Positions 36,785 through 48,611 of a stretch of 64,000 nucleotides of DNA are shown here, piece after piece. Under the pieces are notes generated by a model that made no database searches, had not been told where the DNA came from, and saw nothing but the letters and a program-made list of their open reading frames with translations. The number at the start of each line of letters is the position of its first letter. Position 1 is the first letter of the stretch. The stretch is taken from contig CAJJDN010000096.1 in the NCBI GenBank assembly GCA_905182985.1, positions 1-64,000 on the forward strand, given 5' to 3'. Source of the stretch: Paramecium sonneborni. Its lineage: Eukaryota > Ciliophora > Oligohymenophorea > Peniculida > Parameciidae. The position numbers were made by a program, and so were the translations under genes.

Positions 36785-39009
36785 TCATTTGTTTTTTAGT
36801 ATTATCCTATCTTTTATCTAATTTCCACTGCCCTTTGAATATTTAATAAAGAATACTTATTTAGAGTCTTAAATTATTCCTGATTTTTTTATTTAAGATT
36901 GTTGAGTCGTTTATTATTATATCAGTTTTCCAGGAGCATCTTTTATAATTTTCATAGAACCTGAACTTTTTTAATTTTGTAATTCAAAATTATCAGAAAT
37001 GGATGAACTTTTTTCTGGATTCAATAATAAAATTTTCTTCTTAGAATCACTATTCAGATTATTAGATTATTATGATTCACTCTATTTAATTAAAACTACT
37101 TATTCAGTTTAGGTAATTATAACTGGTTAAATTAAAGGTTGAAATTATTAAGCATTTTTATTTGGGGAGTCAAATACATTCAAAATAATTCCTAGATCAA
37201 CTTGGTCTTTCTATTCAGGTAGCTTAGAATTTTATTCTAATACAACTTCTTGTTAGTCTTACTCTTATTTATGGGAAGATAATGACACAGATGAACTATT
37301 TTATTAATTTTTGGTACTAGAAATCTCTTGGCTGTTCGCTTTATGAAACAATCTCAGTGGCTTTTCTATTTTTATTGGTGTTATGACCTTAACGTTTATC
37401 TTCACTTCTAGATCGAGGTTTAGATCTCTCCTCACTGCGCTTCTTTGTATCTTTTCTATTCTCTTTATATTTCTTATTATTATTATATTCTCTATCTCTC
37501 TCTTTTTCACCACCTCTCATTCTATCTTTCTCCCTTTTTCTATCTCTATCCTTTCTATCAGATCTCTCAAATGATCTTTCTTTAGATTTATTTCTATCTC
37601 TATCTCTTTCTCTATCTTTTTCCTTTTATTTTTTTTCATAATCATATTTTGTATCATTTCTATCTCTTTCATCTTTTTTATCATATCTTCCTTTATCATA
37701 CTTATCTCTATTTCTATTATAATCTTTATCTCTTTATCTTTCTCTATTACTATCTCTATCTCTATCTCTTTCTTTCTCTTTTTCTCTATCTCTTTCTTTC
37801 TCTTTTTCTCTATCTCTATCTCTATCTCTTTCCTTCTCTTTTTCTCTTTCCTTTTCCTTCTCTTTTTCTTTTTCTCTTTCTCTTTCTTTTTCTCTCTCTC
37901 TTTCTTTTTCTTTTTCTTTCTATTTTTATTTTTCTAACATCTCTTTTTCTTCTCTCTCTTTTTTTTCTTGTTCTTTTTCTCTCTCTCTTTCTCTTTATTC
38001 TCTTTATTCTTTAGCTCTCTCTCTTTCTCTTTATTCTCGATGATCTTTTTCTTTCTATTATTCTTTTTCTCTTATTTGTCTTTCTTTTTCTCTATCCAAA
38101 TCTTTTTCCTTATCTATTATCTATTATGTATTAGAATACTATCATCAATAACAAACTCTGAAATATTGTGGCTTTTATCTTCTTGTTTTTCATGACTTTT
38201 TTTTTTTTTCTCTTTACTTCTTCTTTAACTTTTTTCTTTACTTTTTCTATCTTTGCTTCTTCTTTCTCTACTTCTACGGTCATAATTTTTTTTTTCTTTT
38301 TGTCTATCTTTACTAGATTTTCTTCTATCTTTGTCTTTATCTTTATCTTTCTTTTCTCTATTACGGCTTCTACTTTTACTACTTTTTTATCTATCACTAT
38401 CATTTTCTTCAAAATTTTTTCTTAAAATCTTATTAAATTCACGTGGTATTCTAATATCCTATTAAGGTTAAGGTTTATAAGGTTTTGATTTTTAAAGCAA
38501 TTATAATAACTTTGAATAATTCATTATTACTTACTTATTCTGCTGTTTAACATGTTAATTCTTAAACATCTTTACAATGATTGACTGGTTTCATTTCATT
38601 TAAATCATTTTTGATGTTTTGAGTTTTCTCAAAATTAAGTACACCTTTAAATATCCATTCAACTTTCACAAAAGATTAGAAAAATTCTTGTAATTTACTT
38701 AAATTTTGCTATTATTCTTCCTAAAGATTTAACTTTTAGTAATACGGTAAGATAATCAAAATCTGTTGGTTCATTCTAAATTGTACCAAAAGCAATAAAT
38801 GATCTTTGATCCAAACAACTCAAAAACACTCCTACCTCTTCACATACTTAGGCTGCATTTCTTAATTACTAATCAAATCTCTTTTATATAAAAATGACTT
38901 TATTATTTAGACTTTAGTCAGCTTGTCCTCTTGTCTTGTATTTTATAATAAAGAATTTATTAGAGGGTGATTTAAAGATTTCTAGATAGAAATAAAGTAT
39001 ACCTTCCAT
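36785..39009 (-). CDS. YTH-domain protein with long RS/RE/RD tail (YTHDC1-like)
   Basis: 701 residues after removing introns 38982-39002, 38709-38733, 38510-38534, 38114-38139 and 37366-37387. Residues about 5-150 look like a YTH domain: N-K-F-F-I-I-K-Y, L-R-N-A-A-Q-V-C, V-F-L-S-C-L-D-Q, F-I-A-F-G-T-I, V-E-W-I-F-K-G-V-L-N-F, N-E-M-K-P-V and C-K-D-V-Q-E-L. YTH proteins bind N6-methyladenosine RNA. YTHDC1 also couples a YTH domain to charged RE/RS-type regions and acts in splicing. Here tryptophans of the aromatic cage are not obvious. An enormous tract of alternating R/K with E/D/S follows (about residues 200-500), then a Q/S-rich end. The middle exon begins after an intron carrying a misleading in-frame ATG. 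Confidence 0.75.
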
Positions 39010-39386
39010 TTTCTAGTACAATTAATATAAATATGTTTATGTTATTAGTATTTTCAAAAATAAATATATCTCTATCTCACATTATAGAAAAATAGATTAT
39101 CAAAATTATTATTGGAAACTGTCTAATTGATAAAAAAGATTCTTGACCATATTTTAGAATACATTTTATTTATTTTATATAAGTTTGTTTCTATTACAAA
39201 AAAAGGCAATCATAATATTGAGTCTTAGACTGCCTAGCTAATAATAGTACTTAATTTATGACTAATCGTTGTGACTTAAAATACATTTAGTATTAGTAAG
39301 TGGGATTTAGTCATTCAATAAAATTTATTAAAATATTTATAATTAGATTATATTTAATTATTGCTCACTTATATTTGATCAAAATA
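39010..39386. other. intergenic spacer
   Basis: 377 bp between the YTH gene start and the stop of the TFIIS/SPOC gene, both on the minus strand. It probably contains the YTH promoter. No motif recognised. Confidence 0.4.
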
Positions 39387-40938
39387 TCAGAAATAGTCAT
39401 CCTTTGATAATTGTAGAGTTAAATCTGATATTTTAATATTAAAATTTATTTCTTTATATTCTTATCCACTAATCCTATTAGTTTCAGGTTTTTCCTCTTA
39501 TTAATTATCTTGTTATTCTTCATCTTAACTCTTTTAAATTTGATCGATTTCTTCTTGAATTTATTATTCATCTTATTATTAAATATTGTTATTTTCTTAA
39601 ACCATATCACCAAAAATTTAAGGAAATGTTATTTGTGATAAATCTGTTTGAAGAAATCCTTACAATAAATCATCAATGTCCTTCTTCTATTTTAAAGAAT
39701 CAATAGTTTATTAAATTTTAGGATAACATGAAGGTTTTTAGAGTATGATTTTTTCATAATTCTAATCACTTGTATTTGTTAAACTTTTATATGATATCAA
39801 AAAATGAAGATTATGATCTTATTTATTCAATGCCCACCATTCTAAATAAGATTATGTTTTTGCCCATTCTTTTATAACCATATCAGAAGCATCAAATGCA
39901 AGACTTTGTTTTCTTGCTTTAAGAATTTATTCTAATTAACTTTTATGCAAAATTAAAAAAGATGCATTGTCTTTATCAAATTTTTAAGCTACTATTTTAT
40001 CCTATTTTATTAGTTTTTCACTTAATTCTCTTAAATTTTTAGTATATTCACTTGGTCTCAATACAACTTAACCAAACACAATCTTTCTCTCAAGATTTGA
40101 AGATAAAAAAGAAATAGTCTCTTTGGCATTATGAAGCTTTGTAAAATCAATTTTATCACATAACACTCTATATTAAGGAGAAAATTAAACTAAAAGAACT
40201 ATTGGTATTTTAACTTTGTTGTCAAATAAAATCATTTATTTTGAACAATAAACTCCTATTAATGCAGCTCCTTGTATACCATCATTTATTCTTATATCAA
40301 TTTCATCATCATCATCTTCACTTTTCTATATTTTAACTTTTTTCTCTTAAATTGGTTCTATAGGCTGAATTGAATCTGCAAAAACCATATTTGGCTTTGC
40401 AGCAAAGTTTCCCTTTGAATCTGAAGTTTAAGTTTTTGTCTTAACTATTGTAATTTTATTTGCCACCAAAACTGCTTTTTTTGAGCTAATTTATTTTGTA
40501 TTTAGAGGATCATATTCTGATTTCTAAAGAGTTTTATTTAAAATTTATTAATCATAGTCTTTTAATTATTTCTTCTTTTCTAATAATTTAAATATTGATT
40601 CAGTCTTAAGCTCTTGCCTTTTTAATTTTTACGCAATATTTATATAATTATTTTAATTTATTCCTTTAAAGAGAGAAACTACCTTTTCAATTCTGCTGCT
40701 ATATAAATGAACATTAACTGCATGTTCTTAAAATATTTTGTTTTCAATTTCCTTAACTCTGGCTATTATAATTGATTCATTTATCTCTTTTAGTAGAGAA
40801 TTAGCTTAAATCAGATCGGCAACTAGATTAAAAAAAATATACAATAAATGTACTTTGATTTCTTTTTTGAATTCTAAATTCTATAGTTACAATTGCAGGA
40901 ACAAAGGACTGCTTTTTTCCTCCATTTATTTTTTTCAT
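39387..40938 (-). CDS. TFIIS central domain plus SPOC protein (BYE1/PHF3-like)
   Basis: 506 residues with one 31-nt intron (40823-40853). Residues about 30-140 match the TFIIS central (M) domain pattern: I-A-R-V-K-E-I-E-N-K-I-F, Y-S-S-R-I-E-K-V-V-S-L-F-K and a helix ending I-F-K-L-L-E-K-K-K. Residues about 220-370 resemble a SPOC domain: K-I-P-I-V-L-L-V, then L-S-S-N-L-E-R-K-I-V-F-G-Q-V-V-L-R-P and Y-T-K-N-L-R-E-L-S-E-K. TFIIS-M plus SPOC occurs in yeast Bye1 and animal PHF3/DIDO1, which bind RNA polymerase II. No PHD finger is seen here. The C-terminal 60 residues are Q/E rich. Confidence 0.65.
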
Positions 40939-41336
40939 TTTATTAATAATTTAATAAAAGAGAACTTATTAATTTTTTTTATTTTTGTGAAATTAAATAA
41001 AAAATATAGATCAAATAATCTAAAATTTATAAAGACACTAAATCAGAATCATAAAATTTGAGGGTTTGTTTAATAAAAGGAGTTGATATATACAATAAAT
41101 AATTCTTTTTTTTCATTTATTAATTATATTTACATCACCTGAATTAATGATGGCAATTTAAAATACATTTAAATAAATTTCCTTTTTATAAAAAAGTAAA
41201 TAAGTTAAGATATATAAAAAGTTGTAAATTCATTAGTGCAATTAACAATCTTTATTTAAACATATAAATTTTATATTTGAAATAATGGTTCAAATCATAT
41301 TTTTTTTATTAATAAGATATTAATTTTTCTAAAATA
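40939..41336. promoter_or_regulatory. divergent intergenic region
   Basis: 398 bp between the TFIIS/SPOC gene (minus) and the calpain gene (plus). AT-rich; no specific element recognised. Confidence 0.35.
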
Positions 41337-43739
41337 ATGGGATCTGATGAACAAATTTTGAAAGTAATTTATAAATTGGCCGTCTAAAAACCATTTAAAT
41401 AGCTTGTGCAAGAGTATGGTCGACCTGCTCTTGCATAGGTTCATTTTAGAAAATTAATTACCTAAAATGATCCATCAATAACGATAACAGATTGTGATAG
41501 ATTTTATTAGAAAGCATTGATTGATTTTAAGAGTTTAATAGGATTGACAGTTGAGATACTTGAAAAATTGACAGAAAATTAATAAAAAATCGAATTTGTG
41601 TTATCTTAATAGGATATATAAACAATCACAATAATTATCTAAAATTATAAAGCTAAAAGGTTAGATATTGAAAGAGTATTCAAATTCTTTGATAAGAACA
41701 AAGATTTGGCTTTAGAAGAGAGGGAATTCAAAGAATTGATAGAATTTTTCCACAATTCGCTTACTCTTTAAGAATATCAATCTTTAAGAAAGTAATTTGG
41801 AAATTTGAAATTTTCTTGTGATCATTTGAGATAATTGTTTTAAAAATGGGAAGAGATTGTAGAAAATAAAAATAAAAATCCATAATAAGAATAAATAAAA
41901 TATACAATAAGATCATAATTGGATGATAAGATGTAATAGGGGGAAGAAGTTCATTAAGCATAAGCAGTGGAAGATGTAGAATAATAGGAAGTAAAAGATG
42001 ATGAAGTAGATTTTGCTGATTTCTTAAATATTGATTTATAAATTCCAGGAGCAAAGGAATTAGTTTAGAAAAGAGAAGAATTAAGAAAATCAAAATAAGA
42101 GTTTGTTGATAGTGATTTTCCACCATCTGTAAGAAGTTTAGGAATGAGATTTTCTTAATTATCATGGAAAAGAATGAGTGACATTTTTTAAAATAAATTA
42201 AAAATGTTTAATATTGAGGATTAAAAGGATAGTAGAGTAGGATTAGGAAAATGGATTTCTCATAGAGATATTAGATAAGGAATATTAGGAGATTGTTACT
42301 TTTTAGCATCAATAAGTTCAATTGCATGCAGATGGTATATAATAAATAGTTATTAATAGGCCTGAAGTGATAAAAGATTTATTTATAAGTTAAAGAGTAA
42401 ATTCTTAAAAATTATATGCAATAAGATTGTGTTAAGATGGAGAATGGAAAGTTATTATGTTGGATGACTTTATTCCAGTTAATAGTTAAGGAAATCCAGC
42501 ATTTTTAAAAAATGCAGGAGCAGAATTGTGGGTAGCTTTATTAGAAAAAGCTTGGGCTAAAATGAATAATAATTACACAGATATAGAGGGTGGTGATCCA
42601 AGAGAAGTTCTTAAAAGTATAACAGGTGGTCCAACATGGCTTATATTTACAAACGCTTAAGATTTTAAATAATAATTATAAAAATTTTCAGATATGAAAT
42701 GTGTTATGGCAAGTGGTACATTTTAATCAAATCCAAATTATGCCAATTATGGTTTAGAAGCAGGACATGCTTATTCAGTATTGAAAGTTTATGATTTGAA
42801 ACATCCAACTAAAGGAGATATCACTCTTGTAAAAATTAGAAATCCTTGGGGATCAAAAGAGTGGAATGGTGATTGGAGTGATGGAAGTTCATTATGGACA
42901 GAAGAATTAAAATAATAAGTAAAATTTGGTAAGAAAGAAGATGATGGCATCTTTTTTATGGAAATCAAAGATTTCTAAAGATACTTCTAATCAATTTTTG
43001 TATGTTATTTTAAGAAGGAATATCTATATAACTCCATAAAATAGATGGCTAAAAGAACTAAAACTATTTAATATGATATTGATGTTCCAAACGATGGAGA
43101 ATATTATTTCACAGTTCATCAAGAAGCATTAAGAAGATATGCATAACATAAAGAATTGAAATATGAATATTCTTATGTTAGAATTTTATTAGCCAAAAAT
43201 AATGGTAAAGGAGATTATTAATTTATTGACTCAAAATAATAAAAAGATATTGAAGTTCATCTAGGAGGTAAATTAACTAAAGGAAAGTATTCTGTTCAAA
43301 TTAAAATTAAATGGGCTATCCCAACTTGGAGTGAACATGAATATTAATTTAGTGTTTACGGAACAGAATTCTTGAGACCCAAATAAGTACCTAGAGATGA
43401 AGAATTAAGAAAAACTGTTATGTTACAAGTAGCAAGAGAAAATAAAAACTAATAATAATTGACTAATGGTTTATTTTGTGCTATAGAAACTGTTGTTACC
43501 AAAGGGTATATAGTATCTCTATTCATTTTAGATTGGGTTATTTCTATTATAAAAACACATCATAGAAAACATTCAAATTGAAAAACACTTTATAAAACAA
43601 ATAAGGTGTTAAATTATTAAAACCTGAAGTTGGAGATTGTTATTAAATAGAGTTAGCTCCTGGAGAAGATAAGATAATACTCTATAGTCTAGATCCAAAA
43701 GGTGTGGCATTTACACCAAAACATCAATTGATTTAATGA
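41337..43739 (+). CDS. calpain-family cysteine protease with EF-hand
   Basis: 783 residues, introns 42335-42359 (25 nt) and 43506-43531 (26 nt). An EF-hand-like loop F-D-K-N-K-D-L-A-L-E-E-R-E-F lies near residue 120. The CysPc domain starts around residue 260 (F-P-P-S-V-R-S-L-G). The catalytic cysteine is in Q-G-I-L-G-D-C-Y-F-L-A-S, the histidine in A-G-H-A-Y-S-V and the asparagine in I-R-N-P-W-G-S, followed by W-N-G-D-W-S-D. All three are present, so the enzyme should be active. Two C2-like, beta-rich regions follow (V-P-N-D-G-E-Y-Y-F-T-V-H). Putting the EF-hand before the protease core differs from classical animal calpains. Confidence 0.93.
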
Positions 43740-43915
43740 AATCATTAAAGTATATCAAAATACAAATATAATATTAATAGTTTTTAACTTTTCTTTATAT
43801 CATAAAATAAATTAAAATCAATTGATCGGTTTTTATACTTCTAATTACTTTATAAATTATTTTGGATGATGCCAACCTGATATCCAAGTTAATGAATTCT
43901 AATATGCTATTTCAT

Positions 43916-44380
43916 TCATACTTCTATTTATTTTCTAAATTATCCATGCTAATCAGTATTTATTATGTAAGTTAATTATCTGTCTTGATCTACATTCTCT
44001 ATAAACACTAATTTGAAATAACTTTCATATAGCTTTCCAAATAATTATTTCTTTCGATATTCTATACAAATATAAATTTATTCATCCTACATAAAGCAAA
44101 TTCTTTTCCTGGTAATAAATCGGGATAAAGCAATTGTGATAATTCTTCATATGTTATACCAAAATTCGCCCATCTCTTTATTTTTAATGTATCATCGCTT
44201 TGATCAATCTCTGCGGATAATCTTAATTGTAAGGCAAATTTTGCTTTAGAATATTTACTGAAAGCCATTATATTATTTTAATCTGTTATTGCAAATGTTG
44301 GCTCTAATTCATTTCAAAACCCTTACATTGATCAAGTAGAATTATAACACATTGCCATCTAACACTAGTGAAGTTACCAT
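43916..44380 (-). CDS. uncharacterised 136-residue protein, two introns
   Basis: Introns 44302-44326 (25 nt) and 44062-44090 (29 nt) are in consistent phase and give 137 codons. The first exon encodes M-V-T-S-L-V-L-D-G-N-V-L and is less AT-rich than its surroundings. The second has Y-S-K-A-K-F-A-L-Q-L-R-L-S-A-E and Y-E-E-L-S-Q-L-L-Y-P-D-L-L. The last has R-K-K-Q-L-F-G-K-L-Y-E-S-Y-F-K and T-D-Q-H-G-Q-F-R-K. Small, globular-looking, no transmembrane helix. No family recognised. Confidence 0.7.
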
Positions 44381-45235
44381 CGAGTATACAGGAAGGGATT
44401 CATATGTAAAATATGATAATTTTTTCATCATAAATATTTATTTAATTAAATTTGAGAATTTTATTGATATTATAAAATTTTCCCAATTAATATAAAATTA
44501 TAACTAATTATGTAAAAATAGCTTGAAATTTAGGAATCTTTATTCTGAAATATAAAAAAGAATCATAATGGAACTAATATTATGTGGATTTAATAATTAT
44601 TAAAGCTTTTAAACTATTTTTAATTTTTAGGCCATATCATTTTATTCGACAATTGAATCAGTTCCAATTATATTGTGCATTTAGCAAAATATACTTTAAT
44701 TCATTAAATTTATCATAAACTTTTTTTTTAATTTCCTTGATATTATTGATTCGAGGATTTCTGCCTTTACTTATACTATATATTGAAAAATATTATTTTT
44801 TTATTGGTTCTAATTATTTTAGTTTGATTTTTTAAATTTATTTATCAAGAGCAATTTTTTTTATTATACTAAAATACAATATATATATTTATATAGCAAG
44901 TTATTTGTTTTTTGTGAAAGAATTTTGAAATATAGATAGCTAAGATAGCTAATGTATTTTTAATTTCATTAAACTTCATAAAGTTTTTTGAATTTTTATA
45001 AATTTTATCGAAATGATATTAATAAATAAAAATAGGTTACAAATTTTTATAGTTGCTTATTTTATGATAGTATTTCTCATGATTTATCTAAAAAGAAAAA
45101 GCTTTCAAAATAAAAAATTGATAAATGAAATTTTGAATAGAGGTTGAACATATCAAAATGAAATGTTCTTAAAAAAAATAAATTAAATTAGATTAGATTA
45201 GATTGCCATAAATTTAATGGTTGATCAGAATTGAT
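44381..45235. other. gene-poor stretch
   Basis: About 850 bp, AT-rich. A 44-codon frame with a hydrophobic helix starts at 45014, but there is no further support for it. Nothing else recognised. Confidence 0.4.
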
Positions 45236-45502
45236 ATGAGTGAAAATAAAAAATTTGAGAGCATTTAAATAAAAGATTATCTGCAATAATTTATAATTTT
45301 AAAAATAGTTTAATCAGAATCATAAAATTCAGCTTAATTGATAGTTCTAAAAGTAGAAATTAGAATAAAAAATAGATTTGATAGAAACAAAATAAAATTG
45401 GGATTTATTGGTTAGGTGAATCAAAAATTAAATTGCCTCAAAATACTCAGTGATTAATTTAAAAATTATCCAATTCATTTTTTTTATAAAGTATAGTAAT
45501 GA
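45236..45502 (+). CDS. possible small protein gene, 3' end uncertain
   Basis: 88 residues starting M-S-E-N-K-K-F-E-S-I, with I-R-I-K-N-R-F-D-R-N-K and L-K-I-L-S-D-Q-F-K-N-Y. It could continue past a 22-nt intron at about 45491-45512 into another open frame toward 45.7 kb, which runs antisense into the next gene's 3' end. No family recognised. Confidence 0.35.
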
Positions 45503-45668
45503 ATTCATGAAGATGAATCTTTTAGAATTAAAAAATATATATTTGATTTGTTTTATTTATGAAAGATTCCTAATAATAAATTCTTTTACATAATAGAAAC
45601 AAAGATAAATTGAATATAATAGGTAGAAGACTTAAAGTATTTTAATATAAATTGGAAATTAAAAGATA

Positions 45669-46454
45669 TCATTTGATGAATTTTTATAAATTTCTGATTT
45701 TACTATATAAATCAGTATAAATTTCCAAATAATCTTAATGTAAATTGTCAATATTATCAACAATTTAGGTGATTTTATCATTAGGACTAATATTATTTCT
45801 TAGAGTACTAACAATAGTAGGTTAAGCAATGCGTTCAACAATTTTTTTATTTTTGGAAGGTAATTAAAATTTAAAAGCAAATGTATCAGTATCTTGTGAT
45901 GCTAATCTCATAGATTCAATAAGAATCTTATCTTTCATTCTCCTTTCTTCTAATTTTTATTTCATTTATTAATCACTATCATTAAGTTCTCTACCCATTT
46001 TCCTTACGATAAGATTATCTCTGGTCATATGCATTCCTTCCATCAATTTATTTATACATCTATCACTCCACAAATCAACAACTCCCATAGAACCATCATT
46101 TGCAACATCTCCTTCAGCTTCTCTAACTTTTCTAATAAACGGTTAAAGATAATAATTATTTTTCTTTTCATGAGATCTAAATCCATATTTAAGAAATGTT
46201 AATCTTTTATTTTTAGATTGCTAGTTTGCTTTCCCAAATTATTCAAATCTCTTTAATTAGATTTCACTTTTTGGTAATTCTTTTTATGGTGTTTTTTTGC
46301 TTAACAAGCCTCTAAAATGTCCCAGAGCAAAATCAGATTTTACTTTTTCTTTCAAGATATCATCTTAAGGTAAAAGAGATCTTTCACTTTTATGCATCAT
46401 TTTAGATTAAACCGTAATAGATCGACGCATAGACATTGCTTGAGAATTTCTCAT
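45669..46454 (-). CDS. uncharacterised 261-residue protein
   Basis: Single exon in the ciliate code. Basic N-terminus (S-M-R-R-S-I-T-V) with several K-S/S-E patches. Then Y-L-Q-P-F-I-R-K-V-R-E-A-E-G-D, a tryptophan element V-V-D-L-W-S-D-R-C and a charged helix E-R-R-M-K-D-K-I-L-I-E-S-M. The end is amphipathic (L-E-I-Y-T-D-L-Y-S-K-I-R). It lies 46 bp downstream of the Dpy-30-motif gene on the same strand. No known domain recognised. Confidence 0.75.
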
Positions 46455-46499
46455 CTATATATATAAATATATATAATTTTTATTTGTAAATTATGTATA

Positions 46500-48455
46500 T
46501 CATTCTAAGTCATCATCTATTTCATCTTATGGTTCTGGTCCAATTTCAGGTAGATTATGTTCTGATTCCCATTATTCATTCCATCTTTCTTCATTAAATT
46601 CTTCACCTTCCTCTCCTTAAAAGTTTGTTCTAACTACTTATAAATCTATTTCTTTTTATTCCTATTTTTTATTAAATATAATTCATACTAATAACTATGT
46701 TAATAATTCTTTCGATGCTTATAATTATGCTCTCTTTTCTAATAATATCTCTTTTCTTATAGCAACATCTTCTCTTCTTAATTTACAATATAATGTTAGA
46801 AATCTTTATAAATATCCTAGTGCCCAATTATAATTCATAACTTTCTCTTCATCATATATATCAATCAATTTTTCTAATCTAAATATAGTTGCATGTTAAA
46901 GTGGTGCTTCTTTAGGTCCTCTATGATTAATAAGTGCTAATTTTGCTAAAAATCTATAATCAATATAAGAAGCAACAATTTTCCAATTTAATTTATTTTC
47001 TTATGTAATTTCCTCTTTTTTATAACCCAATAAATAAAATAATGCTTTTATTATATTTGGAAATTTGATCACTCTTCTCTTTGTTAAGTTCAGAAAAGTT
47101 GAAGCAAAATCTTTAGCTGTAAATTATTGTTTCAAAAAATCAAATTTAATGCATTCTATTTCATAATTATAATCTCTTTCTCTTGTTTCTTTTAATTCTT
47201 CTAAATTTACAGCTTACTACTAAACAAATTAATTTTCTTAATCTAAATAATTCTCTTCCAATTTTTCAGGAATAGTATTTTGATATTCAATTTATTAATT
47301 AATGTCTTCAGATAATAAAGCAATTTCTTTTTCTTAATAACTTTATCCAAATTATTGTATTAATTCATATAATTCATTACGTTCCTCTAAGGATAATTTT
47401 TTATCTTATCCTAAAGTATCTCCACAAACAATATATTGTTATTGAATCCCTAAAAATGATGGTTCTGTAATTTATGGAAGAGATGATAAATAATTTTAAA
47501 ATTCATCTTCCAATTATTACCTTTATTCTTCATTTTCAGCATTCTATAATTATTCTGCATGTTCAAGTTCTTTTGTTTTGATTTCTTACTTTTGTGTTTC
47601 TACTTCAGAATTGTATTTAATCCTATTAATCAAACCTGTATCAAAAGCATCCTAATATAAATGATATTTTATTACTTCAAAAAGAGAAGTTTCAAAATTC
47701 ATTGGAATTGCAAAGTAACATCCCAATTTTGGAAACTTATGGAAATAAATTTTAGGCTCTTTAACCACATCAGGAATGTAACAACCCTTATAAACTTCAG
47801 GAGCTTTACCTTCTTCTACAGGAGGTGGTTTAAGTACTTCATATGTTAATATTGCTTATTCAGTTAAGTTTTAATTTAGAAGGAATTTCTAATTTGAAGA
47901 TGTTCCAACATATTTCAATAGTTTAGGTGCTTTTTGATTGATAAAGGCATTTTCATCATCAACAAGATCTATATCAACTTCTTATTTTTGATGACTAAAA
48001 TAACATATGTATACACCAGACAAATTCTATATTAAAATAATAAAAGATAATTACAAATTTCTTCATTATGAAATCTGGAAATTCTTAAATTATTAAATCT
48101 TAATGATATGGATGGTTTCTGAGATACTCAATGTAATTCAGTTATTATTACAAGGATTATTATTATAATTGAAGTAATTCTTCCAATTTTTCCTTCTCTT
48201 ATTTTTGTTATTGAATGAAATTCTAAATATTTTATTCTTTCTTCTAGAGCTGTTAACTATTAGTGAAGATTATTATACATCATTATAAAAGTGAATTTTC
48301 TGAGTGGAAGTTTTACAATATTATAATAGCCATTTGGCCAGAAATTCAATAGGTTTATCAGGTTATGTATTATAGAGAACAGTCAATCCATCAGCAATGA
48401 CTCCTCCAATGCTTTCTTAATGCAAATAATCTAAATCTATAGGAGATAATTGCAT
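46500..48455 (-). CDS. Dpy-30-motif protein, radial spoke RSP2-like
   Basis: 623 residues with introns 48244-48278 (35 nt), 47995-48016 (22) and 46662-46688 (27). The N-terminus bears a Dpy-30/RIIa dimerisation motif: I-A-D-G-L-T-V-L-Y-N-T-Q-P-D-K-P-I-E-F-L-A-K-W-L, written here in two parts: I-A-D-G-L-T-V-L-Y then P-D-K-P-I-E-F-L-A-K-W-L. A long coiled coil follows, then a globular region with I-Y-F-H-K-F-P-K-L-G-C-Y-F-A-I-P that could be a GAF-like domain, and an acidic C-terminus. Chlamydomonas RSP2 combines Dpy-30 and GAF domains in the radial spoke, so an axonemal role is a reasonable inference. Other Dpy-30 ciliary proteins (AK7 or DYDC type) are alternatives. The long last two thirds have no clear match. 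Confidence 0.7.
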
Positions 48456-48611
48456 AATTTATTTAATTATGAATAATTTGTTCTAATCAAGTCAATTAAT
48501 AATGAATTATAATTAATGTAAAATCACAAATGCAGATTTTGTATACACAGGCGCTAATGTTTGTATGCTTCGATTGATTAGATTTCAAAAAAAGGAGATC
48601 TTATTTAAACA

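Noticed and set aside
37304..38425. Several long open frames on both strands around 37.3-38.4 kb
   Set aside because: They are frame shadows of the purine-rich RS/RE/RD tract of the YTH gene. Only the minus-strand frame that joins to the YTH domain across correct micro-introns is supported.
41761..42165. 134-residue minus-strand ORF
   Set aside because: It is antisense to the calpain gene and exists only because calpain uses TAA/TAG as glutamine codons. It carries no family motif.
44344..44404. A locally GC-richer island that might be a structured RNA
   Set aside because: It corresponds to the first exon (M-V-T-S-L-V-L-D-G-N-V) of the minus-strand gene at 43916-44380, so coding explains it.
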